Counted from the first letter of the stretch, positions 12,578 to 33,402 are shown. The stretch: DNA of 64,000 nucleotides from Synchiropus splendidus (GCF_027744825.2 NC_071345.1:8887501-8951500); one strand, 5' to 3'. Numbers and translations: made by a program. The notes: generated by a model from the sequence alone, not told the origin.

Positions 12578-15500
12578 ATGACCGTGAAGATCCTGCCGCT
12601 CTTGACTCTTCTGCACTTGCTGAGTGGACCTGCTACAGCCGTGAGTGCTCTTCTGCATATTTCTACCCCTCCAAACTACACATATGTCATACACCTGCAG
12701 AACACCTTAAAAAATAAACTAGAAGTTTTATTTAAAGAAATACATTTAGATTTAGCTGCAACACCTTGGTGTTTTTTTTTTTCAAATGTGAGTGTTTTTA
12801 TTGTTATTAAATTAGAATGTTGAATCAATAACATTTAAACTTAAACAGCAATTTAGGCATGTCACATTTTTCAGTTTCTATTTCAAAATAAATTAATAAG
12901 GAAAGAAAATGCATTATCATAATACAAATTGTTATTTGTTTGGAACCTTTTCTGCACCTTGTCTCGTCGAGATCACTAATGGAACAAATTTTGTGAAATA
13001 TTTCTGCTATTTCTCTACTTTATTTTATGCTGTTCAGTATGTTTATAATAAATTCGAATTAATCTATTATCACTATTTTTTGCCCAAAAAGTTGTCATAA
13101 TATAAAAAAATCTTTAAATCACAATATCATCTACATTTTTCAATACACACAATAAACTACATTTTGCAACATAAAGCTATTAGCTTGAAGCTAAGCTAAA
13201 CGTATTTAATGGGGCCTGCACCGGACGAGACCTCATCTGCATCAGTACAAAACTGAATGTTCAGCTTTTGTAGATGTCGACGTGCTCCAGCTATTTATAC
13301 TCAACCAGCCACAATGTTAGTTTATATGTAAAGAAGGCAATTTTGAAGTGCAAGTCCATAAATGCTATGCTTTTCTGGGAGCAGACTCTGCCAACTCATG
13401 ACCACTGGGGTGACTATGGACCTTATGGACCCTGCAGCCGCACTTGCGGCACAGGCGTCTCGATGAGAACCAGAACCTGTGTGACCTCGAGGTACGACAA
13501 TAACAAAAATAGTTTGTTCCCAAAGGTTGTTTTCCTCCTTCATGAATGAGTCAGAGTCACGCATGAAGCATTTTTCATCCTCTTGCACAGGACCGACGGG
13601 GGCCACAACTGTCTGGGCTCCTCCAAGTCTTTCCGGACCTGTAATACTCATGTAACTACTTGTTTTCATTCCTACCTCAATGGTGAGACGACATGGATAC
13701 CTTACGAATTGTATGGTCAGTGGACCCTGTGAGTGCCATGGCCTGTGACCCCACACATGCTACCAGCTCTTTTACACCTGGTCAGAAGACTAGTTACTGA
13801 ACACAGCAACACTTTTGGATCGACACACAATACAATAACTATATTGTCATGGATGTCCAGTAAATCCCTCTTGACAGTATCATATTGACAACTATGAGCC
13901 ATGCATAGAGTCATGTCATCAACAAGCGACAGTCCGATGATATATCTTAATCTTTTTATGGACATTAAAGTTTCATGTAGGTGAAAATATTCATTTCCAG
14001 GAATGCCCAGCTGGTTCCAAGGACTTCAGGGAGGAGCAGTGTTCGCAGTTTGACGCCTCAGACTTTCGGGGGAAACGCTACACATGGCTGCCTTATTATG
14101 GAGGTAAATTCATCCGTGGCACTTAAAACACCAGCGAAGGGCCTGATGGTGAGGCGTGTGTGTGCAGGATCTTCTCATTGTGAGCTCAACTGCGTCCCTA
14201 GAGGCGAGAACTTCTTCTACAGACATCGCCCCAAAGTCGTGGACGGGACGCCGTGTCATCAGGGGCGCACGGACATCTGTGTGGACGGGACATGCAGGGT
14301 GGGTATGAACAAGTGACGGTTTAAAAAGTGTTTGTGTCTTCTTACAAAACTAGTTAGAAAATTGAGTTTCAATTTCTGTTGAAGTTATTGTGGGACTGAA
14401 CTACTTCTTCATCCATTCTGCGCTAGGCTCTGATCCACGGCGAGTTTCTGGGTCTGGACCAAGACTCTGGTTCTGTCCAGACCTCTGTGCCGGTTGCTCC
14501 TCCCCCTCTAGGTGACGCTCCAGTATATTACTACAAAAGCGGCGTCTTTGGCGAGTGCTCCGCCTCGTGTGGTGGAGGAATGCAGCACCGCACCGTGGAG
14601 TGTTGGATCCAGGACCCGGAGCGCCCTCGTGTGGTGGATGAGTCCCACTGTGTGGCGCAGCGAGCGCTGCAGCCTCACAGCCAGCAGGCCTGCAACTTTC
14701 ATCCCTGCAGGGGGGGTTACACCGTCACCAGCTTCAGTGTGGTCGGTGGAAGCCTGATGTTGGTAGTTGGGATGATAACTTTGACTCTCATGTCGAGTCC
14801 TCTGTTGCGCCAGTGTTCTGTGACCTGTGGCGAAGGGCAGCAGACACGAAAGGTCGCCTGTGCCGGACCTGGAGGTCAGAGGTTGCCTGACTCTGCCTGC
14901 CAGGGTCTTCCAAAGCCAGCTTCAGTCCAAGCCTGTGTCCGACCCTCATGCAGCTCTGAGGTCACCTGGCACGTGACGGACTTCGGACTGGTATGTCAAG
15001 AGCATTGCGGCCGCAGTCTGGACCCTGAAGTAAAGTCTGGTTCTGATGCAGTGCAGTCAGAGCTGTGGAGGCGGTCTGAGGGAGCGGCAGGTGGGCTGCT
15101 TTGATTTGGACCTGAACCCCAGCCCAGAGTCCCGATGTGTCAACTCCAGCAAACCCGCCGCTCAGGAAGCCTGCAACACACAGCCGTGCCCCGGAGCTCA
15201 GGGTGAGTCGCACCTGAAGAGCTCACCAGTGAAGCCTCGAACAAAACGTTCTGTTTCTGCAGTGGTGCCGAGTGTGCAAGACCCAGCAGGACACGAGAAC
15301 AGCGTCAGAGTCTTTGCTCCGCATCCCACACCAGGTACATAGACGGAAGCCATCTTCACATGTATGAATGTGCGAGCTGCTGTGTCTACACTGGGCTAGA
15401 GCTCAAACCCAAACCTGGTTATTTGCAGCGGCTTCTAACACGACCGCTGAGCCGTGTTCACAGTCGCCTCATGGCTGCTGCCCTGATGGTTCGACTCCAG

Positions 15501-15885
15501 CTGCTGGACCCAGGAATGAGGGCTGTGTCCCCGATGACTGCGTCCGGACCAGGTGCACACACTCACCACTGCTGCAGCCCGAAACACACGAGCAGTTAAA
15601 CATCTCTCTCACTCAGGTTTGGCTGCTGTTTGGACGGTGTGAGCGCAGCTCAAGGGTTCGGTCGAGCAGGCTGCCCCGATTATCAGAGCCCAGCGGTGAG
15701 ACACTGTTTTGTTGATAATGTTCAGATCATTTCACGATTATCCATACATCCATACATCGACTGTTCATTGAACTAGTTCTCTATAATTTGGGAAATTATA
15801 TTTTAAGCATGTGTCTACAATATATTTGGATGTTGTATAAAGTAAGAGTCTGAAGGCAGTGAAAAGTAACTTTTATTCACCAATA

Positions 15886-15953
<68 letters not shown>

Positions 15954-16254
15954 TTTAAAATTTCATTACTGCGTCATACAGGTGGTGGGAACTCAGAGCC
16001 CGACTCCCACGACGACCCCGTCCACGAGGAACGTCTGCTCGCTTCCTCGTGACGAAGGCCCGTGTGATTCCTGGAGGAGCAGATTCTACTTCAACTCAGT
16101 CTCTGGAAAATGCACCAGGTTCTGGTTCGGAGGCTGTGAGGGCAACACCAATAATTTTGTATCACTGCTGGAATGCAGAAAGGCTTGCGGTGGTCTCGGG
16201 AGGTCCGGTCAGGAGAGAAGAGCGTCCAGTGCTGGTCAGAGACAGAGGAAGTAA
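12578..16254 (+). CDS. papln: Papilin-like secreted matrix protein, domain-reduced
   Basis: Twelve coding exons join in frame to 551 aa: 12578-12640, 13385-13491, 13591-13651, 14001-14103, 14168-14298, 14427-14741, 14814-14990, 15052-15202, 15263-15334, 15429-15552, 15617-15695, 15982-16254. All introns are GT/AG; the donor at 14742 (gtcggt) is weak. Residues 1-21 are a signal peptide ([21 protein letters not shown] is the whole of exon 1, cut here by phase). Residues 29-78 form a thrombospondin type 1 repeat (CSRTCGTG), and 78-155 the ADAMTS-type Cys-rich stretch ([19 protein letters not shown]). Three more repeats follow ([24 protein letters not shown]), then two papilin-type modules ([16 protein letters not shown]) and a Kunitz domain at 480-530 with exact 8-15-7-12-3 Cys spacing. 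Human PAPLN has a spacer after the Cys-rich part and Ig and PLAC domains at its end; none is found here. The site after the second Kunitz Cys is Asp, not Lys/Arg, so trypsin inhibition is unlikely. The symbol follows domain order; which teleost paralogue this is remains open. Confidence 0.88.
15889..15952. repeat. (TA)n/(TG)n microsatellite in last papilin intron
   Basis: About 26 TA units followed by six TG units, sitting about 30 bp before the Kunitz exon's acceptor at 15981. Length changes here could affect splicing of the final exon. Confidence 0.95.
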
Positions 16255-16361
16255 CCTGGCGATTCAGATAGTGCCATGTCATGGGTCCTTTTTGTATTAT
16301 GGTGTCATGTTTGCTGACACAAAAGTGTGTTTCTTTCTTCCAACATCTGTTCAAACATCAT

Positions 16362-16367
16362 AATAAA
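16362..16367 (+). terminator. Poly(A) signal AATAAA of papilin-like gene
   Basis: Hexamer 108 bp after the stop codon. A further AAATAAAG lies near 16392. The short 3' UTR and closeness to erh leave no room for Ig or PLAC exons downstream. Confidence 0.7.
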
Positions 16368-16399
16368 CATGGGGGCACACTCGCCATCATTAAATAAAG

Positions 16400-17113
16400 A
16401 GATCTGACTGCCTGTTTTACAATGATGGAAATAAAGGTAGACAGAAAACAAGTCCTGCGACTACATGTCAGACGACAGTACTCAGTTTTGATTTGTGTGT
16501 GCCTTGTACAAAGGTATTTCATGAGGTGTAAACAATAAGATAAATAACGTTATTATTTATTTATTTATTATTATTATTATTATTAGTACATTAGGAGTAA
16601 TAGGAGTAGTAGTAGCAGTAATAGAAGTTGTATTTTTATGCCCTTATGTCAATGCTAAAACAAGTAGCTAACTATCTTGTCAAAAATGTATATCTTAACA
16701 GTTATTTTCAGTCATTTACATTTATGTTTTTTTAATCCCAGTCATTTCTTTGGAAAGATATGTTATTATTGGTTATGATCTTATTTGAATTTACTCAAAT
16801 GTTTATTTCGAATCATTATTTTACTAAAAAAAAAAACGAGTTTTTTTCTACATAGACATCTTAGTGATGTTTTTTTCAAGGACGCCGATTCTACATAAAA
16901 TTTTCTTCCCATTATATCACAGCAACGGCGCGGCTTTTAATTTGAAGCAAAACACTTATTTTGAAAATTCTTGCACTTTCAACTGGAAGTTCTTTTACCT
17001 AATTTCCGCCACGCATCTAGCATCTCAAATTCAACACAGTCGATTGCGAAGCGAAAAAGTTAATCGCGCTTCCATTTCCCAGTGAACAACCAGCGTTTAC
17101 AGACAGCACAAAC
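16400..17113. other. Short intergenic gap and erh promoter region
   Basis: Holds a (TTTA)n/(TTA)n microsatellite at about 16553-16587 and AT-rich sequence, becoming less AT-rich toward the erh start codon at 17114. The erh 5' UTR and promoter must lie in its last few hundred bases. No TATA box is obvious. Confidence 0.5.
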
Positions 17114-18860
17114 ATGGTATGAGTAATTGTTTTCTTTGTTGCGTTGTAGAATTCGTTACAGTCGGACTTTTAGCAGCAGTAACTACCGAGAAAGATAGCT
17201 AGGCTAACGAGCTAACTGGTTACATTTAGCGGCACTTCTATACACTGCTGTGTCGTGTTGTCGTATTAACGATTGTGTTTTCGAAGAGTACTCTCAAAGT
17301 ATTAACTTCTGATTCTTTCTTACCTCATACTACCTCAGCGAGGCTGAACCCAGTTTCGGGGGGGATGGGGTCAGCCACTCATGTTACCCAATGCACATCA
17401 TGAATACAGATGCACGGACGTGTATATTGTATGCATGGCGTCATGCACTGTTAATTTCATGTAGCGATTTGTCTTTTTCACAGTCGCACACAATCTTGCT
17501 CGTCCAGCCAACCAAACGACCCGAAGGCCGCACATATGCCGACTACGAGTCAGTGAACGAATGTATGGAAGGTCGGTAAAAATCCCCATCAGTTCTCTCA
17601 TGACTGCTTTAGTTCAACTTTATTTATTCCGTGTGGTCATTATTTATGTGAACCAAGATTTACAGATGCAGTGTGTGTGGATGTTGCGTCTAGTATTTAA
17701 CACAAATAAGAACCTCTAGTTGCATTTATCATAAACGTAAGTAGATAACTATTCTTTGTTTTTCAGTTAGATCATGCTATTTGACAGGCAACTGTGGACA
17801 CTGAAGAACTTCACAACAATTCCTTGACATGTCCTCTATATATGTGGCTCAAAGCTTTACTCTGCGGGGATGTTTGCTGCTCTGAATCACTCTCGGTCTT
17901 GTTGCATTCTTGGTAACCACTTGCAAAGGTGGTATGAAGACATCTGAGTTGGATGTGCCTGTGTGTTAATGCATGTCTGCAGGCGATTCACCTCGCAAAA
18001 TATTTTCTCCAGGAAGTTGGACCTTCTTGGCCTGGCACCAGAACAAGCAAATGATGACTGAATCTGAGAGGGTTCAATGTCATATATAAGTTTATTTAAA
18101 TGTCCACTCATATGCCATTACATTTGGCATTTGTGTGACTTGCATTCCCCTGTGTTATATGACATTGCTTCTGATGTGTTACATGCAGTGCAGTCAACAT
18201 TGACTCTTACATTTCTCAGAGATTGAAAGGAAACGGAGTGAAGAAAAGCTGTTGTAATTTCTGCCGCTTATTACCATTTTGCCCTATTTTCTTAAACAGT
18301 GTTTGTGTATAACTCTGTGTATGCTTGTGTCTGTGTGAGGACCTTCATGTTGTGCTATGTTGTCAGAGTAATCCTGCTATGTCTGTGTCAAATACGTTTC
18401 TTTGAAAAACCTCATGTTCAGGTTTCAGCTGGGACCCTGATTTACAGTTGATTTAATCAGACTGAACTATGCATCTGAACAGACTTGATGTCAAATTGTG
18501 AGCCGATTAGTGATTCACTAAGTGTTAATGTTAAGTTTAGAATCTTTTCTCTTTAAGGTGTTTGCAAAATGTATGAGGAGCACCTGAAGAGGATGAATCC
18601 CAACAGCCCGTCGATCACGTACGACATCAGTCAGTTGTTTGACTTCATCGACGATCTGGCAGACCTGAGCTGCCTTGTGTAAGTATCATTAGAAAATGTA
18701 CGCCGCTTTGTCGACACGTTCATCGACCGTAACGTTGCTGTTTCTGGCTGTGTGTAGCTACAGGGCAGACACTCAAACCTATCAGCCCAACAATAAAGAC
18801 TGGATCAAGGAGAAGATTTATGTTCTGCTGCGGCGCCAGGCTCAACAGGCTGCCAAGTAA
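17114..18860 (+). CDS. erh: Enhancer of rudimentary homolog (ERH)
   Basis: Four coding exons (17114-17116, 17484-17571, 18558-18678, 18758-18860) give 104 aa, the family's usual length. Exon 1 codes only for Met before its GT donor, as in vertebrate ERH genes. The protein begins [20 protein letters not shown] and ends [13 protein letters not shown]. Compared with the human protein from memory I count two changes, Asn for Tyr in TYQPxNKDW and Ala for Gly next to the end. ERH is a small nuclear homodimeric adaptor whose four-stranded sheet is the dimer face; it binds CIZ1, DGCR8 and other RNA-processing partners and affects splicing, Microprocessor output and heterochromatin. Intron phases are consistent throughout, and the longest intron, before exon 3, is 986 bp. 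The gene is 1.7 kb, far shorter than in mammals. Confidence 0.98.
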
Positions 18861-19327
18861 AAGAGCCCTCCGATTATACACCTGAACTGAGTTTATATGG
18901 CACCATGTTTTGATGGTTTTATGAGGGAGGGGTGACATTTGGAAATTTAGGGATGTGAATCCTGGTTTATATAATCATCAGACACACTGTTCAAATTCGA
19001 GATACGACCAGGAAATGAATAGCAAGTGGCTGGTCTCCAGCAAACCTATGAAAAGCCATTTGTTACCTTTTTTATTTTCAGTTGAAATCTGTGTGTTTTC
19101 ATAATTGGTCATGTGGTATTTGTTTTATCTTCTGTTGCCAGGATAGGTTTTGCTCCTGAGGTAGTTTATTAAGTCCTGCCAATACAGTAGATCATTTTTC
19201 AGTACATTTTTTGATTATGATATTCACCCTTATAAACCGACCATAATCGACATTTTTTGGAAGTTTTTTTTGTGTTCCATGTGGTTTCATCTTCTTGTAT
19301 TGCTGTTGTGTTGATGCTCCTGATCAT

Positions 19328-19333
19328 AATAAA
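19328..19333 (+). terminator. erh: Poly(A) signal AATAAA of erh
   Basis: Hexamer 467 bp after the stop codon, followed by GGTTTGTGTTG, a typical GU-rich downstream element. It gives a 3' UTR of about 490 bp. Confidence 0.75.
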
Positions 19334-19339
19334 GGTTTG

Positions 19340-20892
19340 TGTTGCAAATGCCCTGAGTTTTTATTGATGAAACCATCAGAACAGAACATCAGAGGTGCCA
19401 GAAGACTTGCAGCTGGAGCTTAAATTCAGGTTCATGGATGTGGGTGATGAACACATGAAGAGGATTTGTCATGGAAGCCCTGATGGGAGTTGCTGCACGA
19501 TGAAGGGGAAGCCCACTTAGACCCATCCATCCACACACAGGGTGTTGAAGGGTTTCCTGTTCATCAATAAAGCTGCACTCATTCACTTGTGCCCCAAACA
19601 ACACACACAGTTCCCTTTGCTTTCTTCAGGCAGGAAATGGTTTCATCTCCACAGACTACACTACCAGTTTATTTTCACTACTTTATAGATACATTCCAAA
19701 GGCAAATGGAGCAAATAATGTTGCTGTTTTGGAGAATGAAAAATATAAAGCAGGATCTGAGTCACACTTTCCATATGTGGTCATCCATCGCTTTGATGCC
19801 TTCAGAGAGAATCTGCTGTGTTAATAAAGAACTATTCATTGAGAACTTGTGTCCAAACTTGCATCATCAAAACTTCCACTGCTTAAGTTTAACTGGTTTA
19901 ACTTCTGTGTACCCCCTTATAATTGTGCTTTTAATGACATTGAAGCCTGCACGCCACGAGTCTTGGTTGCCATCACATTCGCGAAGGATGTTGAAAAGCC
20001 ATTGTTTACCTTCTGTGAGGAGGAGCCGCGTCATTGGGTGTACTGTATCTTTAAATGTGGCGGGCTGCCCTGTTGTTGCTGTACAGGAAACCCCGTACTG
20101 ACTCTGAAGGGGCCCAAGATGGCGGAATACTCTCGGGAGGCAGTTAGCAAATAACTGAGCCAGACGTCGCCAATGAATGGCAAACAGCCCTGAAATGTAA
20201 AGCGTTGCTCCGTGGTAATTTCACGACTCCACTTTGTTGCGCTGCACAGTCCTCGGGATGCATATATACGTGTGAGGGGAGAGTTGTCTCTCCGCGGCCC
20301 CGAGCCAGAACATGGCGGAACACTCGGGGAAGAAATAGCGAGCTAACGCTAGTATAGGCGTATTATTCAGACACGCGCTGTCTATTGGACTCGTTCGGAC
20401 GACACGTTTCTCCGGTAAACGAGTGGGAAATAATGTTAACGCTGCGCAATTTCTGCATGAACTCCACGAATGGATTTCCTCCCAGGTGATACGTGCAGCG
20501 TTCGTAGTTAGCTTCGAGCTAGGTGAAGTGGCTAATGTTTTCCGCAAGTGGACAAGCTGTTCTCAGAAGCGGGCATCAGAGAAACATTGTAAAAAACGTG
20601 TGAATTGTGAGTCCACTACGGCTGTATTTTTTTTAAAATTACATTTTCTTTGTCGGTGTTTTAAGTTGCTAGTGTAAAACAGTTTAGTTCGATGCTCACA
20701 ATGGTCTTCGTGTCGAGACGTGTTTCATGTTCGAAGTAGTGGAACTTTGATGGTTATACTTGCTGGCGTTGGTTCTACTGAGTGCTCGTCATCTGGGAGT
20801 GTTAGTGAATTGAAGTTGTGGCGTTGCTAGACACACTGTAAGAACCAAGACGAGCCAGAAGGAAAGGGGGCCGTGTACATCCACCTGCCAGG
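19340..20892. promoter_or_regulatory. erh-ppp4r3a gap with CpG-richer ppp4r3a promoter
   Basis: 19340-20050 shows nothing clear. From about 20100 the sequence becomes richer in CpG. It contains YY1-type words AAGATGGCGG (20116-20125) and CATGGCGG (20311-20318), within two related ~40-bp segments (20113-20155 and 20308-20350) that each begin a short ATGGCGGAA frame. This suits a TATA-less housekeeping promoter. The transcription start and any 5' UTR intron cannot be placed. Confidence 0.5.
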
Positions 20893-28975
<8,083 letters not shown>

Positions 28976-29829
28976 AGGCTCCTCGGCCTCCGAGCAGAGA
29001 CTTGTCACAGGAATGATGTAAACAGAGTGAATGAATGAAGCCACATCTGGCTGGAGGTCAGAGGAGGAGCGGACTGAATGGATTGGAGCTCACCTCTGAC
29101 CGGTCCAGTTCATACAAGTGCCAATCAGCAGACCAGGAGAGAGAGACGTCTGAGATGTAAACAAACACGTTGGACGTCGAAGGGGAGGGGCGAGGTCGCC
29201 CCCGCAGGACCTTCAGCTCGCTCACTCGTTCGGTTGGTCGGAGAAATAGACCACAAACAAATAAACACATCTGAAGTTCCGGAGAGCTCGTGGGCCTGGA
29301 CCATAACCCACTCCCCCCGACCCCCACTCAGGGAAGGACATCACCGTGACCCCAGTAGGTCAGCCAATTCAGACCCAGAACCACCGTGTGCACCCACTTC
29401 AGAAGCCTCTTCCTGTTCTTTTTCCACCTGTTCATTTCTCTGCTCTATCTCCACCTCCTCCTCCTCCTCCTCTGTTGCTTTGTGTCCCTCTTTTAAGTTA
29501 GTACTAGGACCAGACGGGAGATGGCATGTGGCGCGGAGCTGTCTGTGTTGTCGTTTGATGATGTCATCAGTGTCTTCGTTCGACATTGTTTCTCTGAAGA
29601 GAAAAAAAAAAGCCAGCAGTTTCTTCATATGTTCATTTTACTCTTTATTTGTCTTCTCCAGTTTTTTGTAAAAGACAACAGAAAAAAAGACCTGCCTTTA
29701 AATGTTCAGGATGTTTTCAGTCACACTTGAACAGGTTTTTAAAGACCTCAGTAGGTGAGCTAGTTTTACCCTTTTTGCCCTTTGAAACTGCAGATTTTTT
29801 GGAGAATTTGTAATCCCGTCTTGATTAAA
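28976..29829 (+). other. ppp4r3a: Probable 3' UTR of ppp4r3a
   Basis: About 850 bp after the stop codon with no supported gene. An ATTAAA variant poly(A) signal lies at 29824-29829. A CTCCTCCTC tract near 29452-29473 creates frames on both strands that are not convincing. The exact transcript end is uncertain. Confidence 0.5.
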
Positions 29830-32800
29830 GATTGAGTGGAATTCTAGATGTGATGAATTTTGTCATATCTTCTCATTTTCTTTCCTTTTACATGAGTGTA
29901 CACTTAGTTGTTCGAAATATTTGGGACCATTAAAATCTTTGCTGTAAGGCGTCCTGCTAGCCTTTTGTTCGATCCAGCCTTTCCTTCCTGCGTGTTTTCC
30001 ACCAGTTCTTTTGTCTCTTGCATCACTGGCTATTTTTCATTGTCCCTCACGTGTCCAGACTCTCGCAGCTGCTCTGCGTGCTGTCCGCTAGGTGGCACCG
30101 TTGTTCCGTCAAGTACAGGTCCAGGCGTTTGTTGCGCTCGCCTCTTGCTCCTGCAACTTCACTGTGTCTCATGTTACACTCACTACCTGATCAATGAACG
30201 CCTGAGGCTGTGATATTGCTGTGAAGTGGTGGCCTGAGTTGTGGACAGCATTTTTTTTCTCAGTGTGGAGTCAGGGTTTTTCTCAGACTTATTTCAGCAA
30301 CACACATTGTTTTTGAACTGAAGGCAGAAAACAAGACCCTGGAGCAAGTGCTCTATGAAGTGGTGATGACTGGGTTGAGTAGCTCGATTAACTGAGACTC
30401 ATGAGTCAGATGAGATCGTTTGAAAGTGCTTTATGATCAGGAACATCCCATTATCCGACGCAGCCATCCCTCTGACTTGGGAATGTCTCGTCACTCTTAA
30501 AAGAAGTGGCTGATTCCACCTTGTAAATAAGGACAACAATGGCACTGAAAAGTGGTGAAATATGATTTTCTGCTTGCCATTCTGCTTTCTAGAGAATTTA
30601 AAATGGGAAGTACTGTACCTTTAATACCTGAAGATGAGAACCTGAAGTGTTTTCTTTTGAAGGAGCTGCAGCCAGATGCAAATTCTTATTAATATACATG
30701 TATTTTTGCTCATGAAATGCCTTAATAAGAGCAAATAACAGAGTTTGTTTTGGGCTCCCTCTAGTGACGCTGTATGACCTCGCTGCTCCAGGTAGCCTCG
30801 GACTGGCCTGTGTGTGTGGCCTGTGCTTGGCACAAGTGTCAGTTCAGTTTTAGGTGATATCTGCATCTAATGATGGTTTAGTCTGTAGACCGATGAAGGT
30901 AGAGTAACTTTTGCCTCGGAACAGAAACTGTTTTGCCATGGTGAAGACGGATTGGATTCCGTTTTCTGAAAATAATACTCAGCCGAGTTATGAATCTCAG
31001 ATTACTGAAGATGCTTCATGTCTGTTTCCATGTGTTGCTGGTTTTCTCACTTTCATATCTGACCCATGAACTTTTGGGCAATGCCCTTATCAAAGATGTC
31101 TGAGTGTTGCCTGAAACTCCTTTTTTTTAAATTTCACCATTTTCAAGTCAAACCGGACCTGTGGTCCCCACAGAGGGGGCAAACAGAAAAACAAACACCG
31201 GGACTGCGTTGTCCGTCCAAGACGCTCTTCAAACATGGATTATTAATTAAAAAGCAAACAGAAGCGAGTCCCCCGGCGGCCACGACGCCTATTAAGACTC
31301 CATTCAGAGGAAAGCTGTCTGTGGACGACAGCGGCTTTTCCCTGCCAGTCTGTGTTTGCCCCTCAGCAGGAGCGTGGCGGCATGTGTGTTGCTGCGTGTG
31401 TGTGATCTGTGCCACCGCGGTTCCTGCTCCGCCGACCTCTGCCCGCCCGCCTGCGCGTCTGCCAGGTTGAAGAGTGACCGTCGGGGGACGTCGCCGCCCG
31501 GCCTCCTGCTGGGCCAATGAAAAGCCTGCTTGACAGCTCCATTGACTGGCTCGCATCCCCGAACATCACGTCTGGCACCGAGAGGCTGCTGTCTATTCAG
31601 GAGTGACAGTCGCATGGCGACGAGCAGAGCAGACAGGACAGTGTGGCGACAGCAGTGGGATGTATGCGTGTCAAAAAAACTTCTCCGACTTTCACTTCAC
31701 TGACCCTTTTATTTGGTAGTTTGGTAGTTATTTTTACGCTCTCTCTTGCCAAATATCACTCTCTCCTGACCCAGTTTCACCCCAGAGAGGTCAAGAGCAA
31801 GTCCTCGACTAGTGGCGGGGTTCTGTTACTGCGTCGCAAGTTGGACTGAGTGAAGCCTGTAAATACCATGAAATAAAAAACCTGGTAGACAGTGTCGGTG
31901 CAAAGGTGTCCGGGCGATGGCGACACACCAGGCAGTCGCGATGCAACTGTTTTTGGAACTTTTCATGTAAAAATGAAACTTAAAATGAAGGATGCGATGG
32001 TTTCTACCAACAGACAAAATGTGCAGTGTTGTCATCAAACCAGGAAGTAGAGTCAGACTCATTCTGTGAAGAGTTCATTCATCGATGCAGGGTCTTTTTT
32101 TCGCTATAAATGAATAAATGAATATATTTATCTTCCATGGTGAGTAATTGTCTACTACAAAGTTGAGTCAGAGTTTTTATTTACTAATTTTCCTAAACGT
32201 ACTTGTGACGCTGGCCTGCTCTCTGCTGCGTGGTTGGAACAGTGTCAGTTCCTCACCAGAGAGGGCGCTGTCACGTTTGCCGGCCTCCGTCAGACAGAAT
32301 TGATACGATATGTGAAACAGATGATCCACTATTTTGATCCCGTCATCATCATCAGGATATGAAGAAGGAAGCGTGGCCCCTTTCAGGTTGTCCAAACACC
32401 GGCACAAAGTCCACCTTCATGACTCCCCACCGGGTCGGGCGGCCGCTCGGACAATGGTCAGTGTTCCCCGGGACAAAGCCTTCTCTGTGTCCCTCTCTGC
32501 TGATTGGCCGAGTCCCGCACAGCAACCCGCCGCCGCCGCGTGTGATTAATCACCGCGTAAAAACGCTGGAGGTTGCAGGAAGGGCCCCGGCTGACCGACA
32601 GGGACCCCGGGCGGCCGGGATGCCCCGGGTCAGCAAGCGTCGGTAGCAAATGAAAGCCGTGAAGGAAAGCCACCATCCGTTCCATCTGGTCTTCATTAGC
32701 TCTGAGGTGAGATACAGTCACGAACAGAAGTCCACGGCGGAGGCTTTCTTTTTTCTTTACAGTCACGAGTGATAGATGACAGATGACTGAAGTCAAGAGG

Positions 32801-32968
32801 TCGAGTCCCCCGACTCGGGAACGACATCCTAATTCTAAATAATTGACCCAAATGTGAGAGAAGATCACGCGTTAAAGACTTTGCTCGGCCTTTGTTCTTC
32901 AAGTGTCTCCAGTTAAAGTTCCCACAGTCGCCAGCCCCACAGTCTCATGAGGAAACGAGTCACAGTTA
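29830..32968. other. Intergenic; GC-rich patches, no gene recognised
   Basis: 31180-31620 and 32440-32640 are GC- and CpG-richer than their surroundings. The latter holds the perfect palindrome TGATTAATCA (32543-32552), a homeodomain-type word. The open frames in these patches are on both strands and carry no domain. These patches are possible regulatory islands; nothing else is identified. Confidence 0.4.
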
Positions 32969-33158
32969 GTCTATCTATCTATCTACAGTATCTGTCTGTC
33001 GGTCTGAATGTCTCTCTGTCTGTCTGTCTGTCTGTCTGTCAGTCTGAATGTCTCTCTGTCTGTCTGTCTATCTATCCATCCATCTATCGATCTGTCTATC
33101 TATCTATCTATCTGTCTATCTATCTATCTGTCTATCTATCTGTCTATCTATCTATCTA

Positions 33159-33200
<42 letters not shown>

Positions 33201-33236
33201 TCTGTCTGTCTGTCTGTCCATCTATCTATCTATCTG

Positions 33237-33311
<75 letters not shown>

Positions 33312-33312
33312 G

Positions 33313-33402
<90 letters not shown>

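Noticed and set aside
13652..14000. An extra papilin exon between exons 3 and 4
   Set aside because: The flanking exons already join in phase 0 and give the expected ADAMTS-like order; no thrombospondin or Cys motif with splice sites is found in this intron.
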